Assembly (NCBI RefSeq): GCF_008271805.1
Contig: NZ_VSRY01000086.1
Span: 1 to 64,000, forward strand
DNA from: Streptomyces sp. TRM49041
GTDB taxonomy: Bacteria > Actinomycetota > Actinomycetes > Streptomycetales > Streptomycetaceae
Direction: 5' to 3'
DNA: 64,000 nt
Part shown: positions 41,215 to 50,363 of the stretch, one piece after another
How positions within the stretch are numbered: position 1 is the stretch's first letter
Layout of the letters: the number at the start of each line of letters is the position of its first letter
Program-made: the position numbers and the translations under genes
Notes under the pieces: generated by a model
Database searches by the model: none
The model's input: only the letters and a program-made list of their open reading frames with translations
Told to the model about the DNA's origin: nothing

Positions 41215-42747
41215 TCACCAGCGCACCGCGTCCAGCGCGTCGACCATGCCGGTGCCGTAGAAGCCGTTGTAGCGCTTCCCGCCCTCGCACTCGGCGTCGA
41301 CCGTGCCGTCGCCGTCGATGTCGTACGGGTTCGTGCACGCCTTGTCGTCGGCCTGCGCGTACAGCAACGCCTTCACCATGCCGGGCGTGGCGTAGGGGTG
41401 CTTCGACTTGATGAGCGCCACGACACCCGCGACGTGCGGGGACGCCATCGACGTACCGGCCTTGTAGTTGTAGCCGCCGTTCACGGTGGTCGACAGGATG
41501 CGACCGTTGACGGCCGGGCCCTCCGGCGTCTGGTACTCGGTCCGGTCACCGCCCGGGGCGGCGATGTCCACCACACCCAGGCCGTAGTTGGAGAACGATG
41601 CCTTCAGGTCCTTCGCGCCGGTCGCCGCGACGGTGACGACGCCGGGCAGCATCGTCGGGATGTCGGGGCACTCGCTCGGGTCGACGACCCGGTCGACGGT
41701 CTCGGAGTCGTTCGGGCTGGTGCGGTCCGTGACCGAGTCGGACGCCAGGTCCGTACGGGAGTTGCCGGCCGCGGCGACGTTCACCGCGCCCTTGCGCTCC
41801 GCGTACCGGGTGGCGCGCTGCAGGGCCTCGACGAGGGCGCCCTGGTCCGGGTCGTTCTTGCAGTTGTACAGCCACGGGTCGACGTAGTAGCTGTTGTTGG
41901 TGACCTCGACGCCGTGCTCGGCCGCCCACATGAAGCCGCAGACGACGGCCTCGGTGTAGAAGTAGCCGTCCGGGTTGGACACCTTGATGCCCGAGACCTT
42001 CACACCCGGGGCGACACCGGTCACGCCGACGCCGTTCTTGGCGGCGGCGATCGTACCGGCGACATGGGTGCCGTGGTCGCTCTCACCCGGCGCCGGGCGC
42101 CAGGCGCCCTCGCTGGTGTCGGCCTTGCCGGTCACACAGTTGGCGGACGCGGCCCGGTCGAAGTTCGGCGCCAGGTCGGGGTGGGTGTCGTCGACGCCCG
42201 TGTCGATGACGGCGACGGTGACTCTGCTGCTGCCGAGGTAGCTCTCATGGGCCTTGTCCGCCTTGATGGCGGGCAGGCTCCACTGCAGCGGCTCCAGCGG
42301 GTCCTGGTCGGCGTCCGCCTGCGCGGCGGCCGCGCGGGCCTCCGCCGCGGTGAGCGGTTCCGCGGCCTCGTCGACGTCCGTCGTCGCGACCGGCGACAGC
42401 GGGGCGGTGCGCGTCGCACCGGCCGACTGCACACCCTTGACGGCGCGGACGGTCTCCGCGAAGGCCGGGTTCTTCGAGTGGACGACTATGACGCCGATCG
42501 CGTCGTAGGACGTCACCACCGTGCCGCCGGCCGCGGCTATCGCCTTCTTGACCGCGGCGGTGTAGCGGCCGCCGTCCGTGTTGACCACATAAGAGAGGTC
42601 CGGGCCGTCCGTGGCGACGGCGGCCGGAACATCGTCCGCCTGCGCGGCCGATGCGGCACCCGCCGGCAGAAAGCCGAGCGAGGCCGTGAGCGCCAGACCG
42701 ACGGGCAGAGCGAGTACGCGCCCGCGCCTGGTTCCCAGATGAGCCAT
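41215..42747 (-). CDS. Secreted S8 (subtilisin-like) serine protease
   Basis: A 510-residue preproprotease. The signal peptide (residues 1-35, LALPVGLALTASLGFLPAGA) ends near AASAA. The propeptide region (about 50-115) contains YVVNTDGGRYTAAVKKAIAA, an inhibitor I9-like fold. The catalytic triad is Asp in VTVAVIDTGVDDTHPDL, His in ESDHGTHVAGTIAAA and Ser in AGTSMASPHVAGVVALIKSK, with the oxyanion Asn in NVAAAGNSRT. The protein ends with a calcium-loop-like DIDGDGTVDAECEGG. It probably serves extracellular protein breakdown. ATG 42747 is the natural start. No protease inhibitor gene is adjacent. Confidence 0.94.
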   Translation of the reverse strand: MAHLGTRRGRVLALPVGLALTASLGFLPAGAASAAQADDVPAAVATDGPDLSYVVNTDGGRYTAAVKKAIAAAGGTVVTSYDAIGVIVVHSKNPAFAETVRAVKGVQSAGATRTAPLSPVATTDVDEAAEPLTAAEARAAAAQADADQDPLEPLQWSLPAIKADKAHESYLGSSRVTVAVIDTGVDDTHPDLAPNFDRAASANCVTGKADTSEGAWRPAPGESDHGTHVAGTIAAAKNGVGVTGVAPGVKVSGIKVSNPDGYFYTEAVVCGFMWAAEHGVEVTNNSYYVDPWLYNCKNDPDQGALVEALQRATRYAERKGAVNVAAAGNSRTDLASDSVTDRTSPNDSETVDRVVDPSECPDIPTMLPGVVTVAATGAKDLKASFSNYGLGVVDIAAPGGDRTEYQTPEGPAVNGRILSTTVNGGYNYKAGTSMASPHVAGVVALIKSKHPYATPGMVKALLYAQADDKACTNPYDIDGDGTVDAECEGGKRYNGFYGTGMVDALDAVRW

Positions 42748-42995
42748 GGGTTCTCCACATCATCCGTGACGTCCGCCCACATACCTGTATGGGCGGGTAC
42801 ATGACGAGTGAAGCTATCGCTGATCATCCCCGCGCAGCAACGAGTTCACGAAGAAAGGCGCGCAAAGGACAGGGGAGGTGAACCGCGTCGCCACGCACTC
42901 CGTGACGTTGTCAGGGGAGGGAGCGCAGACGGCTTCCCCGACACCCCGAGGTGAACCTGCCCATGCCCACAGCACCCGCGTCGCGAGGAGTTCCC
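42748..42995. promoter_or_regulatory. Divergent promoter region, protease and symporter operon
   Basis: A gap of about 250 bases with divergent genes. The part at 42770-42870 is less GC-rich (for example GAAGCTATCGCTGATCATCC) and is the likeliest promoter zone. No operator can be named. GAGGAG precedes the DUF485 start. Confidence 0.4.
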
Positions 42996-43397
42996 GTGGC
43001 TACCGAAGCACCGCCGCCCCGAGAGGGCGCGGACACCGGCCCCGTCCAGCCCTCGACGGAGTCCTTCGTCGAGACCCAGGAGAGCGCGGAGTTCGGCGAA
43101 CTCCGCCGGACCTACCGTTCCTTCGCCTTTCCGCTCACCATCGCCTTCATCGCCTGGTACCTGCTCTACGTGCTGCTCTCCAACTACGCGGGCGGCTTCA
43201 TGGGCACCCAGGTCGTCGGCCACATCAATGTGGCCCTCGTGCTGGGCGTCGCCCAGTTCGTGACCACCTTCCTCATCGCCTGGCTGTACGCGCGGCACGC
43301 GGCCGAGAAGCTCGACCCCAAGGCCGACGCCATCAAGGCCCGCATGGAGAACATCGCAAGCACGCAGAACACGCGGCGCGCGGAGGCCGAAGCATGA
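42996..43397 (+). CDS. DUF485 family membrane protein
   Basis: A 133-residue protein with two membrane helices: FAFPLTIAFIAWYLLYVLLS (about residues 46-65) and VALVLGVAQFVTTFLIAWLY (about residues 82-102). The block FGELRRTYRSFAFPLT and the C-terminal KLDPKADAIKARME match DUF485 (YjcH-like) proteins that are encoded directly before acetate or solute:sodium symporters. GTG 42996 has GAGGAG five bases upstream; ATG 42963 in frame is an alternative. Its stop overlaps the symporter ATG by four bases, so it is probably an accessory of that transporter. Confidence 0.92.
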   Translation: MATEAPPPREGADTGPVQPSTESFVETQESAEFGELRRTYRSFAFPLTIAFIAWYLLYVLLSNYAGGFMGTQVVGHINVALVLGVAQFVTTFLIAWLYARHAAEKLDPKADAIKARMENIASTQNTRRAEAEA

Positions 43398-45010
43398 GCA
43401 CCACCACCCTCGCCGCCGCGGGCGCGAGCGAACACCGCCCACTGATCATCACTCTGTTCGCCCTCTTCGTCGTGGCCACGCTCTTCATCACCGTGTGGGC
43501 CGGCCGCCAGACCAAGAGCGCCGCCGACTTCTACGCCGGCGGCCGCCAGTTCACCGGCTTCCAGAACGGCCTGGCCATCTCCGGCGACTACATGTCCGCC
43601 GCGTCGTTCCTCGGCATCGCCGGCGCCATCGCGCTCTTCGGCTACGACGGCTTCCTCTACTCCATCGGTTTCCTGGTCGCCTGGCTGGTGGCCCTGCTGC
43701 TGGTCGCCGAGCCACTGCGCAACTCCGGCCGCTTCACGATGGGCGACGTCCTCGCGTACCGGATGCGCCAGCGCCCCGTGCGCACCGCCGCCGGCACGTC
43801 CACCATCGTCGTGTCGATCTTCTATCTGCTGGCGCAGATGGCCGGCGCGGGCGTCCTCGTCTCGCTGCTCCTCGGTATCACCAGCGACGCCGGAAAGGTC
43901 CTGATCGTCGCGCTGGTCGGCGTACTGATGATCGTCTATGTGACGATCGGCGGCATGAAGGGCACCACCTGGGTGCAGATGGTCAAGGCCGTCCTGCTCA
44001 TCGCGGGCACCCTGCTCATCACCTTCCTCGTCCTGCTGAAGTTCGACTTCAACATCTCCGACCTGCTCGGCAAGGCCGCCGAGAACAGCGGCCAGGGCGC
44101 CGCGTTCCTGGAGCCCGGCCTCAAGTACGGCGTGGACGCCGTGTCGAAGCTGGACTTCATCTCGCTCGGCGTCGCGCTGGTCCTCGGCACCGCCGGCCTG
44201 CCGCACATCCTCATCCGCTTCTACACCGTGCCCACCGCCAAGGCCGCCCGTAAATCCGTCAACTGGGCCATCGGCATCATCGGCGGCTTCTACCTGATGA
44301 CCATCGCGCTCGGCTTCGGCGCCGCCGCCATCGTCGGACCGGCGGAGATCAAGGCGTCCAACCCGGCGGGCAACACCGCCGCGCCGCTGCTCGCCCTGCA
44401 TATCGGGGGAGCGGACTCGACGGGCGGCGCGATCCTCCTCGCCGTCATCTCGGCGGTCGCCTTCGCGACGATCCTCGCGGTGGTCGCCGGGCTCACCCTC
44501 GCCTCCTCGTCGTCCTTCGCGCACGACATCTATGCCAATGTCATCCGCAGGGGGAAGGCCACCGAGCAGGAGGAGGTGCGGGCGGCCCGCTGGGCGACCG
44601 TCTTCATCGGCGTCGTGTCCATCGCGCTCGGCGCGCTCGCCCGCGACCTGAACGTCGCCGGTCTCGTCGCTCTGGCCTTCGCGGTCGCCGCCTCCGCGAA
44701 CCTGCCCACGATCCTCTACAGCCTGTTCTGGAAGCGGTTCACCACCCAGGGCGCCCTGTGGTCCATCTACGGCGGTCTGTTCGCGTCCGTCTTCCTCGTC
44801 GTGTTCTCGCCGGTCGTCTCCGGCAAGGCCACCTCGATGTTCCCGGACATGGACTTCGCCTGGTTCCCGCTGGCCAACCCCGGCATCATCTCCATCCCGC
44901 TGGGCTTCCTGCTCGGCTGGCTCGGCTCCGTGCTGTCGAAGGACGAGCCGGACAAGGGCAAGTACGCGGAGCTGGAGGTCAAGTCCCTCACCGGTGTCGG
45001 AGCGCACTGA
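43394..45010 (+). CDS. Solute:sodium symporter (ActP-like cation/acetate symporter)
   Basis: A 538-residue SSS-family transporter with about 13 membrane helices. FYAGGRQFTGFQNGLAISGD and YMSAASFLGIAGAIALFGYD are the conserved first-helix region that holds the substrate and sodium sites, and GTAGLPHILIRFYTVPTAKA and SFAHDIYANVIRRGKATEQE are later SSS signatures. Together with the upstream DUF485 gene it corresponds to the yjcH-actP pair, so acetate or another short carboxylate is the likely substrate. The last helix ends in an acidic tail (SKDEPDKGKYAELE). A 16-base palindrome terminates the operon. Confidence 0.93.
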   Translation: MSTTTLAAAGASEHRPLIITLFALFVVATLFITVWAGRQTKSAADFYAGGRQFTGFQNGLAISGDYMSAASFLGIAGAIALFGYDGFLYSIGFLVAWLVALLLVAEPLRNSGRFTMGDVLAYRMRQRPVRTAAGTSTIVVSIFYLLAQMAGAGVLVSLLLGITSDAGKVLIVALVGVLMIVYVTIGGMKGTTWVQMVKAVLLIAGTLLITFLVLLKFDFNISDLLGKAAENSGQGAAFLEPGLKYGVDAVSKLDFISLGVALVLGTAGLPHILIRFYTVPTAKAARKSVNWAIGIIGGFYLMTIALGFGAAAIVGPAEIKASNPAGNTAAPLLALHIGGADSTGGAILLAVISAVAFATILAVVAGLTLASSSSFAHDIYANVIRRGKATEQEEVRAARWATVFIGVVSIALGALARDLNVAGLVALAFAVAASANLPTILYSLFWKRFTTQGALWSIYGGLFASVFLVVFSPVVSGKATSMFPDMDFAWFPLANPGIISIPLGFLLGWLGSVLSKDEPDKGKYAELEVKSLTGVGAH

Positions 45011-45034
45011 CCCGCACACCTTACGTAACCGCCG

Positions 45035-45068
45035 GGGGCCGTGTCGTAGGACCCTACGACACGGCCCC
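45035..45068. terminator. Perfect 16-base stem palindrome after the symporter gene
   Basis: GGGGCCGTGTCGTAGG (45035-45050) pairs fully with 45053-45068 around the two bases AC. It lies 25 bases after the symporter stop and about 100 bases before the MoaA start. It should act as a terminator, though a near-perfect dyad of this length could also be a protein site. Confidence 0.75.
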
Positions 45069-45170
45069 GCCGCTTCCTGGGGCAAACGGCCTCCGGTGAT
45101 GTCGGTGGGGTCGCGTAGTCTCGTGGGAAGACGGCAGACGACGGCCGGTTCCACCGGGGAGGCGCCAACC

Positions 45171-46160
45171 GTGCTCATCGACACCTACGGCCGTGTGGCC
45201 ACGGACCTCCGGGTCTCGCTCACCGACCGGTGCAATCTGCGCTGCACCTACTGCATGCCCGAGGAGGGCCTGCAGTGGCTGGCCAAGCCCGACCTGCTGA
45301 CCGACGACGAGATCGTCCGGCTCATACGCATCGCCGTCACCCGGCTCGGTGTCACCGAGGTCCGCTTCACCGGCGGAGAGCCGCTCCTGCGCCCGGGCCT
45401 CGTCTCCATCGTGGAGCGGTGCGCCGCCCTGGAGCCCCGCCCCAAGATGTCGCTGACCACCAACGGCATAGGTCTCAAGCGGACCGCCACGGCCCTCGAG
45501 GCCGCCGGCCTGGACCGGGTCAACGTCTCCCTGGACACGCTGCGCCCCGACGTCTTCAAGACCCTGACCCGCCGCGACCGCCACCATGACGTGCTGGACG
45601 GCCTGGCCGCCGCCCGCGAGGCCGGACTCAACCCCGTCAAGGTCAATTCGGTGCTGATGCCCGGGCTGAACGACGACGAGGCCCCCGACCTGCTGGCCTG
45701 GGCCGTCGCCAACGACTACGAGCTGCGGTTCATCGAGCAGATGCCGCTCGACGCCCAGCACGGCTGGAAGCGCGACGGCATGATCACCGCCGGGGACATC
45801 CTGGAGTCGCTGCGGACCCGCTTCACCCTCACCGCGGAGGCGGACGAGGAGCGCGGCTCGGCGCCCGCCGAGCGCTGGCTCGTCGATGGCGGCCCGCACC
45901 GCGTCGGCGTCATCGCCTCCGTCACCCGCCCCTTCTGCCGGGCCTGCGACCGTACCCGGCTCACCGCCGACGGCCAGGTGCGGACCTGCCTGTTCGCCCG
46001 CGAGGAGACGGACCTGCGCGGCGCACTCCGCTCGGATGCGCCGGACGAGGAGGTCGCCCGCATCTGGAGGCAGGCGATGTGGGGCAAGAAGGCCGGCTCG
46101 GGCCTGGACGACCCCGAGTTCCTCCAGCCGGACCGCCCGATGTCAGCGATCGGCGGCTGA
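45171..46160 (+). CDS. moaA: GTP 3',8-cyclase MoaA
   Basis: A 329-residue radical SAM enzyme, the first step of molybdenum cofactor synthesis. DRCNLRCTYCMPEEGLQWLA holds the SAM-binding CxxxCxxC cluster, FTGGEPLLRPGL the SAM site, and RPFCRACDRTRLTADGQVRT plus CLF the second iron-sulfur cluster (CxxC-x13-C). The protein ends in Gly-Gly, which MoaA needs for activity. GTG 45171 has GGGAGG about eight bases upstream. An upstream in-frame reading to 44994 crosses the terminator and is rejected. No other mo-cofactor gene is close. Confidence 0.96.
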   Translation: MLIDTYGRVATDLRVSLTDRCNLRCTYCMPEEGLQWLAKPDLLTDDEIVRLIRIAVTRLGVTEVRFTGGEPLLRPGLVSIVERCAALEPRPKMSLTTNGIGLKRTATALEAAGLDRVNVSLDTLRPDVFKTLTRRDRHHDVLDGLAAAREAGLNPVKVNSVLMPGLNDDEAPDLLAWAVANDYELRFIEQMPLDAQHGWKRDGMITAGDILESLRTRFTLTAEADEERGSAPAERWLVDGGPHRVGVIASVTRPFCRACDRTRLTADGQVRTCLFAREETDLRGALRSDAPDEEVARIWRQAMWGKKAGSGLDDPEFLQPDRPMSAIGG

Positions 46161-46214
46161 GCCGGGGGCTCTCGGCCGTGCCCGCCCTCGGCCGTGCCCG
46201 CCCGCTGCCACTCC

Positions 46215-46439
46215 CTAGGCCCGGCGGCCCGACTCCCACTCCGCGAGCGTCACCACATCCTTGAGGAAACCGCGCACGCCCAGGAACTGCGACAGGTGCT
46301 CCCGGTGCTCGTCGCAGGCCAGCCAGGTCTTGCGGCGGTCCGGGGTGTGCAGCTTCGGGTTGTTCCACGCCAGCACCCACACGGCGTCGGCGCGACATCC
46401 CTTGGCGGAACAGATCGGATGGTTGCTCTCGTCGTTCAC
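46215..46439 (-). CDS. Small conserved zinc-binding-like protein
   Basis: A 74-residue protein. CSAKGCRADAVWVLAWNNPK at the N-terminus and KTWLACDEHREHLSQFLGVR later provide paired Cys-x4-Cys and Cys-x2-His ligands that could bind one zinc ion. Similar small actinobacterial proteins are sometimes named acetone carboxylase without basis, from memory. GTG 46439 is chosen because homologs start close to the first Cys pair. It is convergent with moaA. Its function is unknown. Confidence 0.82.
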   Translation of the reverse strand: MNDESNHPICSAKGCRADAVWVLAWNNPKLHTPDRRKTWLACDEHREHLSQFLGVRGFLKDVVTLAEWESGRRA

Positions 46440-46472
46440 AGCGCACGTCCCGGAAACCTGTACGAACAAAGG

Positions 46473-46510
46473 CGACGCCGGGCAGCCACGGGGGGAGCTG
46501 CCCGGCGTCG
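46473..46510 (-). terminator. Terminator-like hairpin between DUF3099 and the small zinc gene
   Basis: A 14-base perfect stem (46473-46486 with 46497-46510, arm CGACGCCGGGCAGC) with a 10-base loop lies upstream of the small zinc-protein gene and about 155 bases past the DUF3099 stop, so it may terminate the latter. Confidence 0.6.
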
Positions 46511-46665
46511 GTCCGTCGCTCCGACGGGGGATGCGGAGCGCCTACGCAGTATGTCACGCGCACCCCGGTGGAGTGCACCGGAACTTCACGATTGATCTGA
46601 GCTTTTCTTGAGCTTTGCAGGTCGGCGCCGCGTGGACACTCCTCCACCGCGGCCCGGCCGACTGA

Positions 46666-47100
46666 TCATCTCTGCTCGGAGCGCTGCTCCCGACGGCCCG
46701 CCGACACGTCTTCCACGTCTTCCGCCACGGCTTCCGCCCCGTCCTCCGCAGCGCGTTCCGCCGTGTCCTGCGCCGCGTGCTCCGCCTGCGGCTTCGGAGC
46801 CTCGATCATCGGGTGCGCCACCGGCGGCCCGGACACGAACGTCGACGGAAGCTTCGGCGCCGTCTCCCGCCCGGCGTTCGCGATCACCACCGCGATGTAC
46901 GGCAGGATCCCACCGAGGACCAGCGCGACGATCGCCACGTGCCGCTCGACGTTCCACAGGAACGCCGCCGCGATCACCGAGACCGTACGGACCGACATCG
47001 AGATCACATAGCGCCGCTGCCGCCCGCGCACATCGTCCGCCAGCCCCTGCCGGGCACCCGTGATCCTGAAGACCTGGGCATCGCCGCCGCGCTTCCGCAT
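46666..47100 (-). CDS. DUF3099 family membrane protein
   Basis: A 144-residue protein. The family opening QVFRITGARQGLADDVRGRQ is followed by two membrane helices in VISMSVRTVSVIAAAFLWNV and VAIVALVLGGILPYIAVVIA (about residues 32-75). The C-terminal roughly 60 residues are acidic and Ala/Glu-rich (AEDGAEAVAEDVEDVSAG), probably cytoplasmic and disordered. ATG 47100 (MRKRGGDAQ) gives the usual basic N-terminus. Function unknown. It is divergent from the GlsB-like gene. Confidence 0.88.
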   Translation of the reverse strand: MRKRGGDAQVFRITGARQGLADDVRGRQRRYVISMSVRTVSVIAAAFLWNVERHVAIVALVLGGILPYIAVVIANAGRETAPKLPSTFVSGPPVAHPMIEAPKPQAEHAAQDTAERAAEDGAEAVAEDVEDVSAGRREQRSEQR

Positions 47101-47304
47101 CGCGTTCCACCACCGACCTCTGTACCGGCCTCTCCCCGGACCGGACCCTTCTTCCACGGTACGCCCGGGCGGCGCCGCCGCCGGTACCAGGGCCACCGGG
47201 CCCGGTAGTACGGATGCCGTACGGGCGACTCCGACATGCGCCGTATGGCCGATGGGCCCAGACTGTCAGGGACTGCTCACGTCGATCCGACCGAGGAGGC
47301 AGCC

Positions 47305-47577
47305 ATGGGCTGGTTGTGGGCGATTGTCGTGGGATTCGTGCTGGGTCTCCTGGCGAAGGCCATCCTGCCGGGAAAGCAGCACAGCCCACTGTGGCTGATC
47401 ACCATCTTCGGCATCATCGGTGGCATCGCAGGCAACGCCATGGCCCGCGGGTTCGGGATCGAGGCGACCCCGGGCATCGACTGGGGCCGGCACGCCCTGC
47501 AGGTCGTCGCGGCGGTCGTCCTCGTGGCGCTCGGCGACATGCTGTACGTGTCGGTGGGCAGGCGACAGCGAACCTAG
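47305..47577 (+). CDS. GlsB/YeaQ/YmgE family stress membrane protein
   Basis: A 90-residue membrane protein with three helices: WLWAIVVGFVLGLLAKAILP, LITIFGIIGGIAGNAMARGF and LQVVAAVVLVALGDMLYVSV. The pattern Gly-rich GIIGGIAGNA is the transglycosylase-associated protein signature. It usually responds to envelope or Asp23-type stress in other bacteria. ATG 47305 has GAGGAGG upstream. The stop codon lies inside the arm of a very strong terminator hairpin. Confidence 0.92.
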   Translation: MGWLWAIVVGFVLGLLAKAILPGKQHSPLWLITIFGIIGGIAGNAMARGFGIEATPGIDWGRHALQVVAAVVLVALGDMLYVSVGRRQRT

Positions 47578-47621
47578 ACGACGCGGCCCGGAAGCACGAT
47601 GCTTCCGGGCCGCGTCGTCTA
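47575..47621. terminator. 22-base-stem bidirectional terminator
   Basis: Bases 47575-47596 pair perfectly with 47600-47621 around a three-base loop. The stem includes the stop codon of the GlsB-like gene and lies about 30 bases from the convergent tyrS stop. Confidence 0.85.
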
Positions 47622-47650
47622 CCAGGCCGTTTCCGTATCCGAGCGGGGGC

Positions 47651-48919
47651 TCAGCCGGCCTTGACCTCGATCGCCGCAAGGTTCCTCTTGCCCCGGCGCA
47701 GCACCAGCCAGCGCCCGTGCAGCAGATCACCGGCGGACACCTCGGCGTCCTCGGCGGTCACCTTCGCGTTGTTCACGTACGCGCCGCCCTCCTTCACCGT
47801 TCGCCGCGCCGCCGACTTGCTCGGCGCCAGTCCGACCTCGGTGAACAGGTCCACGACCAGGCCCGGCTCCGCGACCCGCGCGCTCGGCAGCTCCGAGAGC
47901 GCCGCCGCGAGCGTCGCCTCGTCCAGCTCCGCCAGGTCGCCCTGGCCGAACAGCGCCTTCGACGCGGCGATCACGGCGGCGCACTGGTCGGCGCCGTGCA
48001 CCAGCGTCGTCAGCTCCTCCGCCAGCGCGCGCTGCGCCGTCCGGGCCTGCGGCCGCTCCTCGGTGACCTTCTCCAGCTCCTCCAGCTCCGCACGGCTCTT
48101 GAAGCTGAGGATCCGCAGGTAGCGCGAGACATCCCGGTCGTCGACGTTCAGCCAGAACTGGTAGAACGCGTACGGCGTGGTCATCTGCGGGTCCAGCCAG
48201 ACGGCCCCGCCCTCGGTCTTGCCGAACTTGGTGCCGTCCGCCTTCGTCATCAGCGGCGTCGCGATGGCGTGCACGACCGCGTCCGGCTCCAGGCGGTGGA
48301 TCAGGTCCAGGCCGGCCGTGAGGTTGCCCCACTGGTCGCTGCCGCCCTGCTGGAGGACACAGCCGTACCGTCGGTACAGCTCCAGGAAGTCCATGCCCTG
48401 CAGCAGCTGGTACGAGAACTCGGTGTAGCTGATGCCCTGCTCGGACTCCAGGCGCCGCGCCACGGAGTCCTTCGTGAGCATCTTGTTCACGCGGAAGTGC
48501 TTGCCGATGTCCCGCAGGAACTCGATCGCGGTCAGGCTCGCGGTCCAGTCCAGGTTGTTCACCATGACCGCCGCGTTCTCGCCCTCGAAGGACAGGAACG
48601 GCTCGATCTGGGAACGCAGCCGCCCCACCCACTGGGCGACCGTCTCCGGATCGTTCAGGGTGCGCTCCGCCGTCGGCCGCGGATCACCGATCTGGCCCGT
48701 CGCCCCGCCCACCAGCGCCAGCGGCCGGTGCCCGGCCTGCTGGAGCCGGCGGACGGTGAGCACCTGCACCAGATGCCCCACGTGCAGGCTGGGCGCGGTC
48801 GGGTCGAAGCCGCAATAGAACGTGACGGGACCGTCCGCGAGAGCCTTGCGCAGTGCGTCCTCGTCGGTGGACTGGGCGAACAGCCCGCGCCACTTCAGCT
48901 CGTCGACGATGTCCGTCAC
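47651..48919 (-). CDS. tyrS: Tyrosyl-tRNA synthetase
   Basis: A 422-residue class I synthetase that charges tRNA-Tyr. [20 protein letters not shown] holds the HIGH-like motif (HVGH, about residue 44), [20 protein letters not shown] and [20 protein letters not shown] are the tyrosine-binding blocks, and [20 protein letters not shown] holds the KMSKS-like loop (KFGKT, about residue 227). The C-terminal S4 RNA-binding domain reads [20 protein letters not shown]. It starts with GTG behind GAGGAGG. The type is TyrS of the bacterial group. No T-box leader is visible upstream. Confidence 0.97.
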   Translation of the reverse strand: MTDIVDELKWRGLFAQSTDEDALRKALADGPVTFYCGFDPTAPSLHVGHLVQVLTVRRLQQAGHRPLALVGGATGQIGDPRPTAERTLNDPETVAQWVGRLRSQIEPFLSFEGENAAVMVNNLDWTASLTAIEFLRDIGKHFRVNKMLTKDSVARRLESEQGISYTEFSYQLLQGMDFLELYRRYGCVLQQGGSDQWGNLTAGLDLIHRLEPDAVVHAIATPLMTKADGTKFGKTEGGAVWLDPQMTTPYAFYQFWLNVDDRDVSRYLRILSFKSRAELEELEKVTEERPQARTAQRALAEELTTLVHGADQCAAVIAASKALFGQGDLAELDEATLAAALSELPSARVAEPGLVVDLFTEVGLAPSKSAARRTVKEGGAYVNNAKVTAEDAEVSAGDLLHGRWLVLRRGKRNLAAIEVKAG

Positions 48920-48971
48920 GGGTCTCGTGCCTCCTCGATACTTGTCTGCCGGCCCCGTCAGTCTATGGGCG

Positions 48972-50363
48972 TCACACGCCCTGGCTGACCGAGCTCATGT
49001 TGAAATCGGGCACCCGCAGCGGCGGCATCGCGGCGCGCGTGAACCAGTCGCCCCACTCCCGCGGCAGCGTCCGCTCGGTGAGCCCCGCCTCCGTGGCCCG
49101 CCCCAGCAGGTCGACCGGCGACTCGTTGAACCGGAAGTTGTTCACCTCGCCGACCACCTCGCCGTCCTCGACGAGATACACGCCGTCCCTGGTCAGCCCG
49201 GTCAGCAGCAGCGTCGCCGGGTCGACCTCCCGGATGTACCAGAGGCAGGTCAGCAGCAGCCCGCGCCCGGTCGAGGACACCATCTCCTCCAGCGACCGCT
49301 CCCCGCCGCCGTCCAGGATCAGATTGCCCGCGCCCGGAGCCACCGGCAACCGAGTGAGCCCGGCGCTGTGCCGCGTCGTGACCAGGTGCTCCAGCCGGCC
49401 CTCCCGGATCCAGTCCACCGGCTCCAGCGGCAGCCCGTTGTCGAACACCGACGCGTCGTCGCCCGACGAGTGGGCGATCACGAACGGCGCCGACTCCAGG
49501 CCCTGCTCGGCCGGGTCGCTGCGCAGCGTCAGCGGCAGCGCCGCCAGCTGCTCCCCGATCCGGGTGCCGCCGCCCGGCCGCGAGAACACGGTCCGGCCCT
49601 CCGCCGCGTCCCGGGCGGCCGCCGACCACTGCTGGTAGATCAGCAGGTCGGCCACCGCGGTCGGCGGGAGCAGTGTCTCGTACCGCCCGGCCGGCAGCTC
49701 GACCCGACGCTCCGCCCAGCCCAGCCGGCGCGCCAGCTCCTCGTCCAGCCCGAGCGGGTCCACGTCCGCGAAGTCCCGCGTGACCCGGCCCGCCCACGCC
49801 GAACGCGTACGGTCCGGGGACTTCGCGTTGAGCTCCAGGGTCCCGTTCGGCTGATCGTGCCGGAGCCGCAGCCCCGTCGACGTACCCAGATACGTGGAGG
49901 TCAGCTCGTGGCTGGCGAACCCGTACAGCTCCCTGCCCCCGGCCCGGGCCCGCCCGAACGCCTCGCCCAGCGCGGGCGCGAAGCCGTCGAACACCGCCGA
50001 AGAGGTCTCGTCCGGCGCGTCCCGGAAGTCCGGTGCCTCCGGAACGCCCGCCACCAGCGGCTGCGCGTCCTCGGCCGGGCCCGCGGCCCGCGCCGCCGCC
50101 TCGGCCGCCCGTACCAGCGGCTCCAGCTCCTCGGCGGTCACCGCCGACCGGGACACCACACCGGACGCCGTGCCCTCCGCGCCGGCGACGGTGGCGACGA
50201 CGGTGAGGGTGCGGCCGCGGGTGACGCCGTTGGTGGTGAGCGCGTTCCCGGCCCAGCGCAGATTGGCGGAGGAGTGCTCGTCCGCGATGACCACGCACCC
50301 GTCCGCGCGGGACAGCTCCAGGGCCCGCTCGACGATCTCGTACGGCTTGCTGACGCGGCTCAT
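48972..50363 (-). CDS. TldE/PmbA family metallopeptidase subunit
   Basis: A 463-residue partner subunit of the TldD/TldE protease. [20 protein letters not shown] is the N-terminal block, and the C-terminal domain has [40 protein letters not shown] and [20 protein letters not shown] with [20 protein letters not shown]. It lacks the HExxxH motif, as TldE should. Start ATG 50363 overlaps the tldD stop by four bases. The pair forms a ring-shaped heterodimer that degrades small peptides and can mature peptide natural products. Confidence 0.93.
   Translation of the reverse strand: MSRVSKPYEIVERALELSRADGCVVIADEHSSANLRWAGNALTTNGVTRGRTLTVVATVAGAEGTASGVVSRSAVTAEELEPLVRAAEAAARAAGPAEDAQPLVAGVPEAPDFRDAPDETSSAVFDGFAPALGEAFGRARAGGRELYGFASHELTSTYLGTSTGLRLRHDQPNGTLELNAKSPDRTRSAWAGRVTRDFADVDPLGLDEELARRLGWAERRVELPAGRYETLLPPTAVADLLIYQQWSAAARDAAEGRTVFSRPGGGTRIGEQLAALPLTLRSDPAEQGLESAPFVIAHSSGDDASVFDNGLPLEPVDWIREGRLEHLVTTRHSAGLTRLPVAPGAGNLILDGGGERSLEEMVSSTGRGLLLTCLWYIREVDPATLLLTGLTRDGVYLVEDGEVVGEVNNFRFNESPVDLLGRATEAGLTERTLPREWGDWFTRAAMPPLRVPDFNMSSVSQGV

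Noticed and set aside
42878..43393. N-terminal extension of the symporter to 42878
   Set aside because: It would be out of frame with and overlap the DUF485 gene. The ATGA junction at 43394 gives the normal family start.
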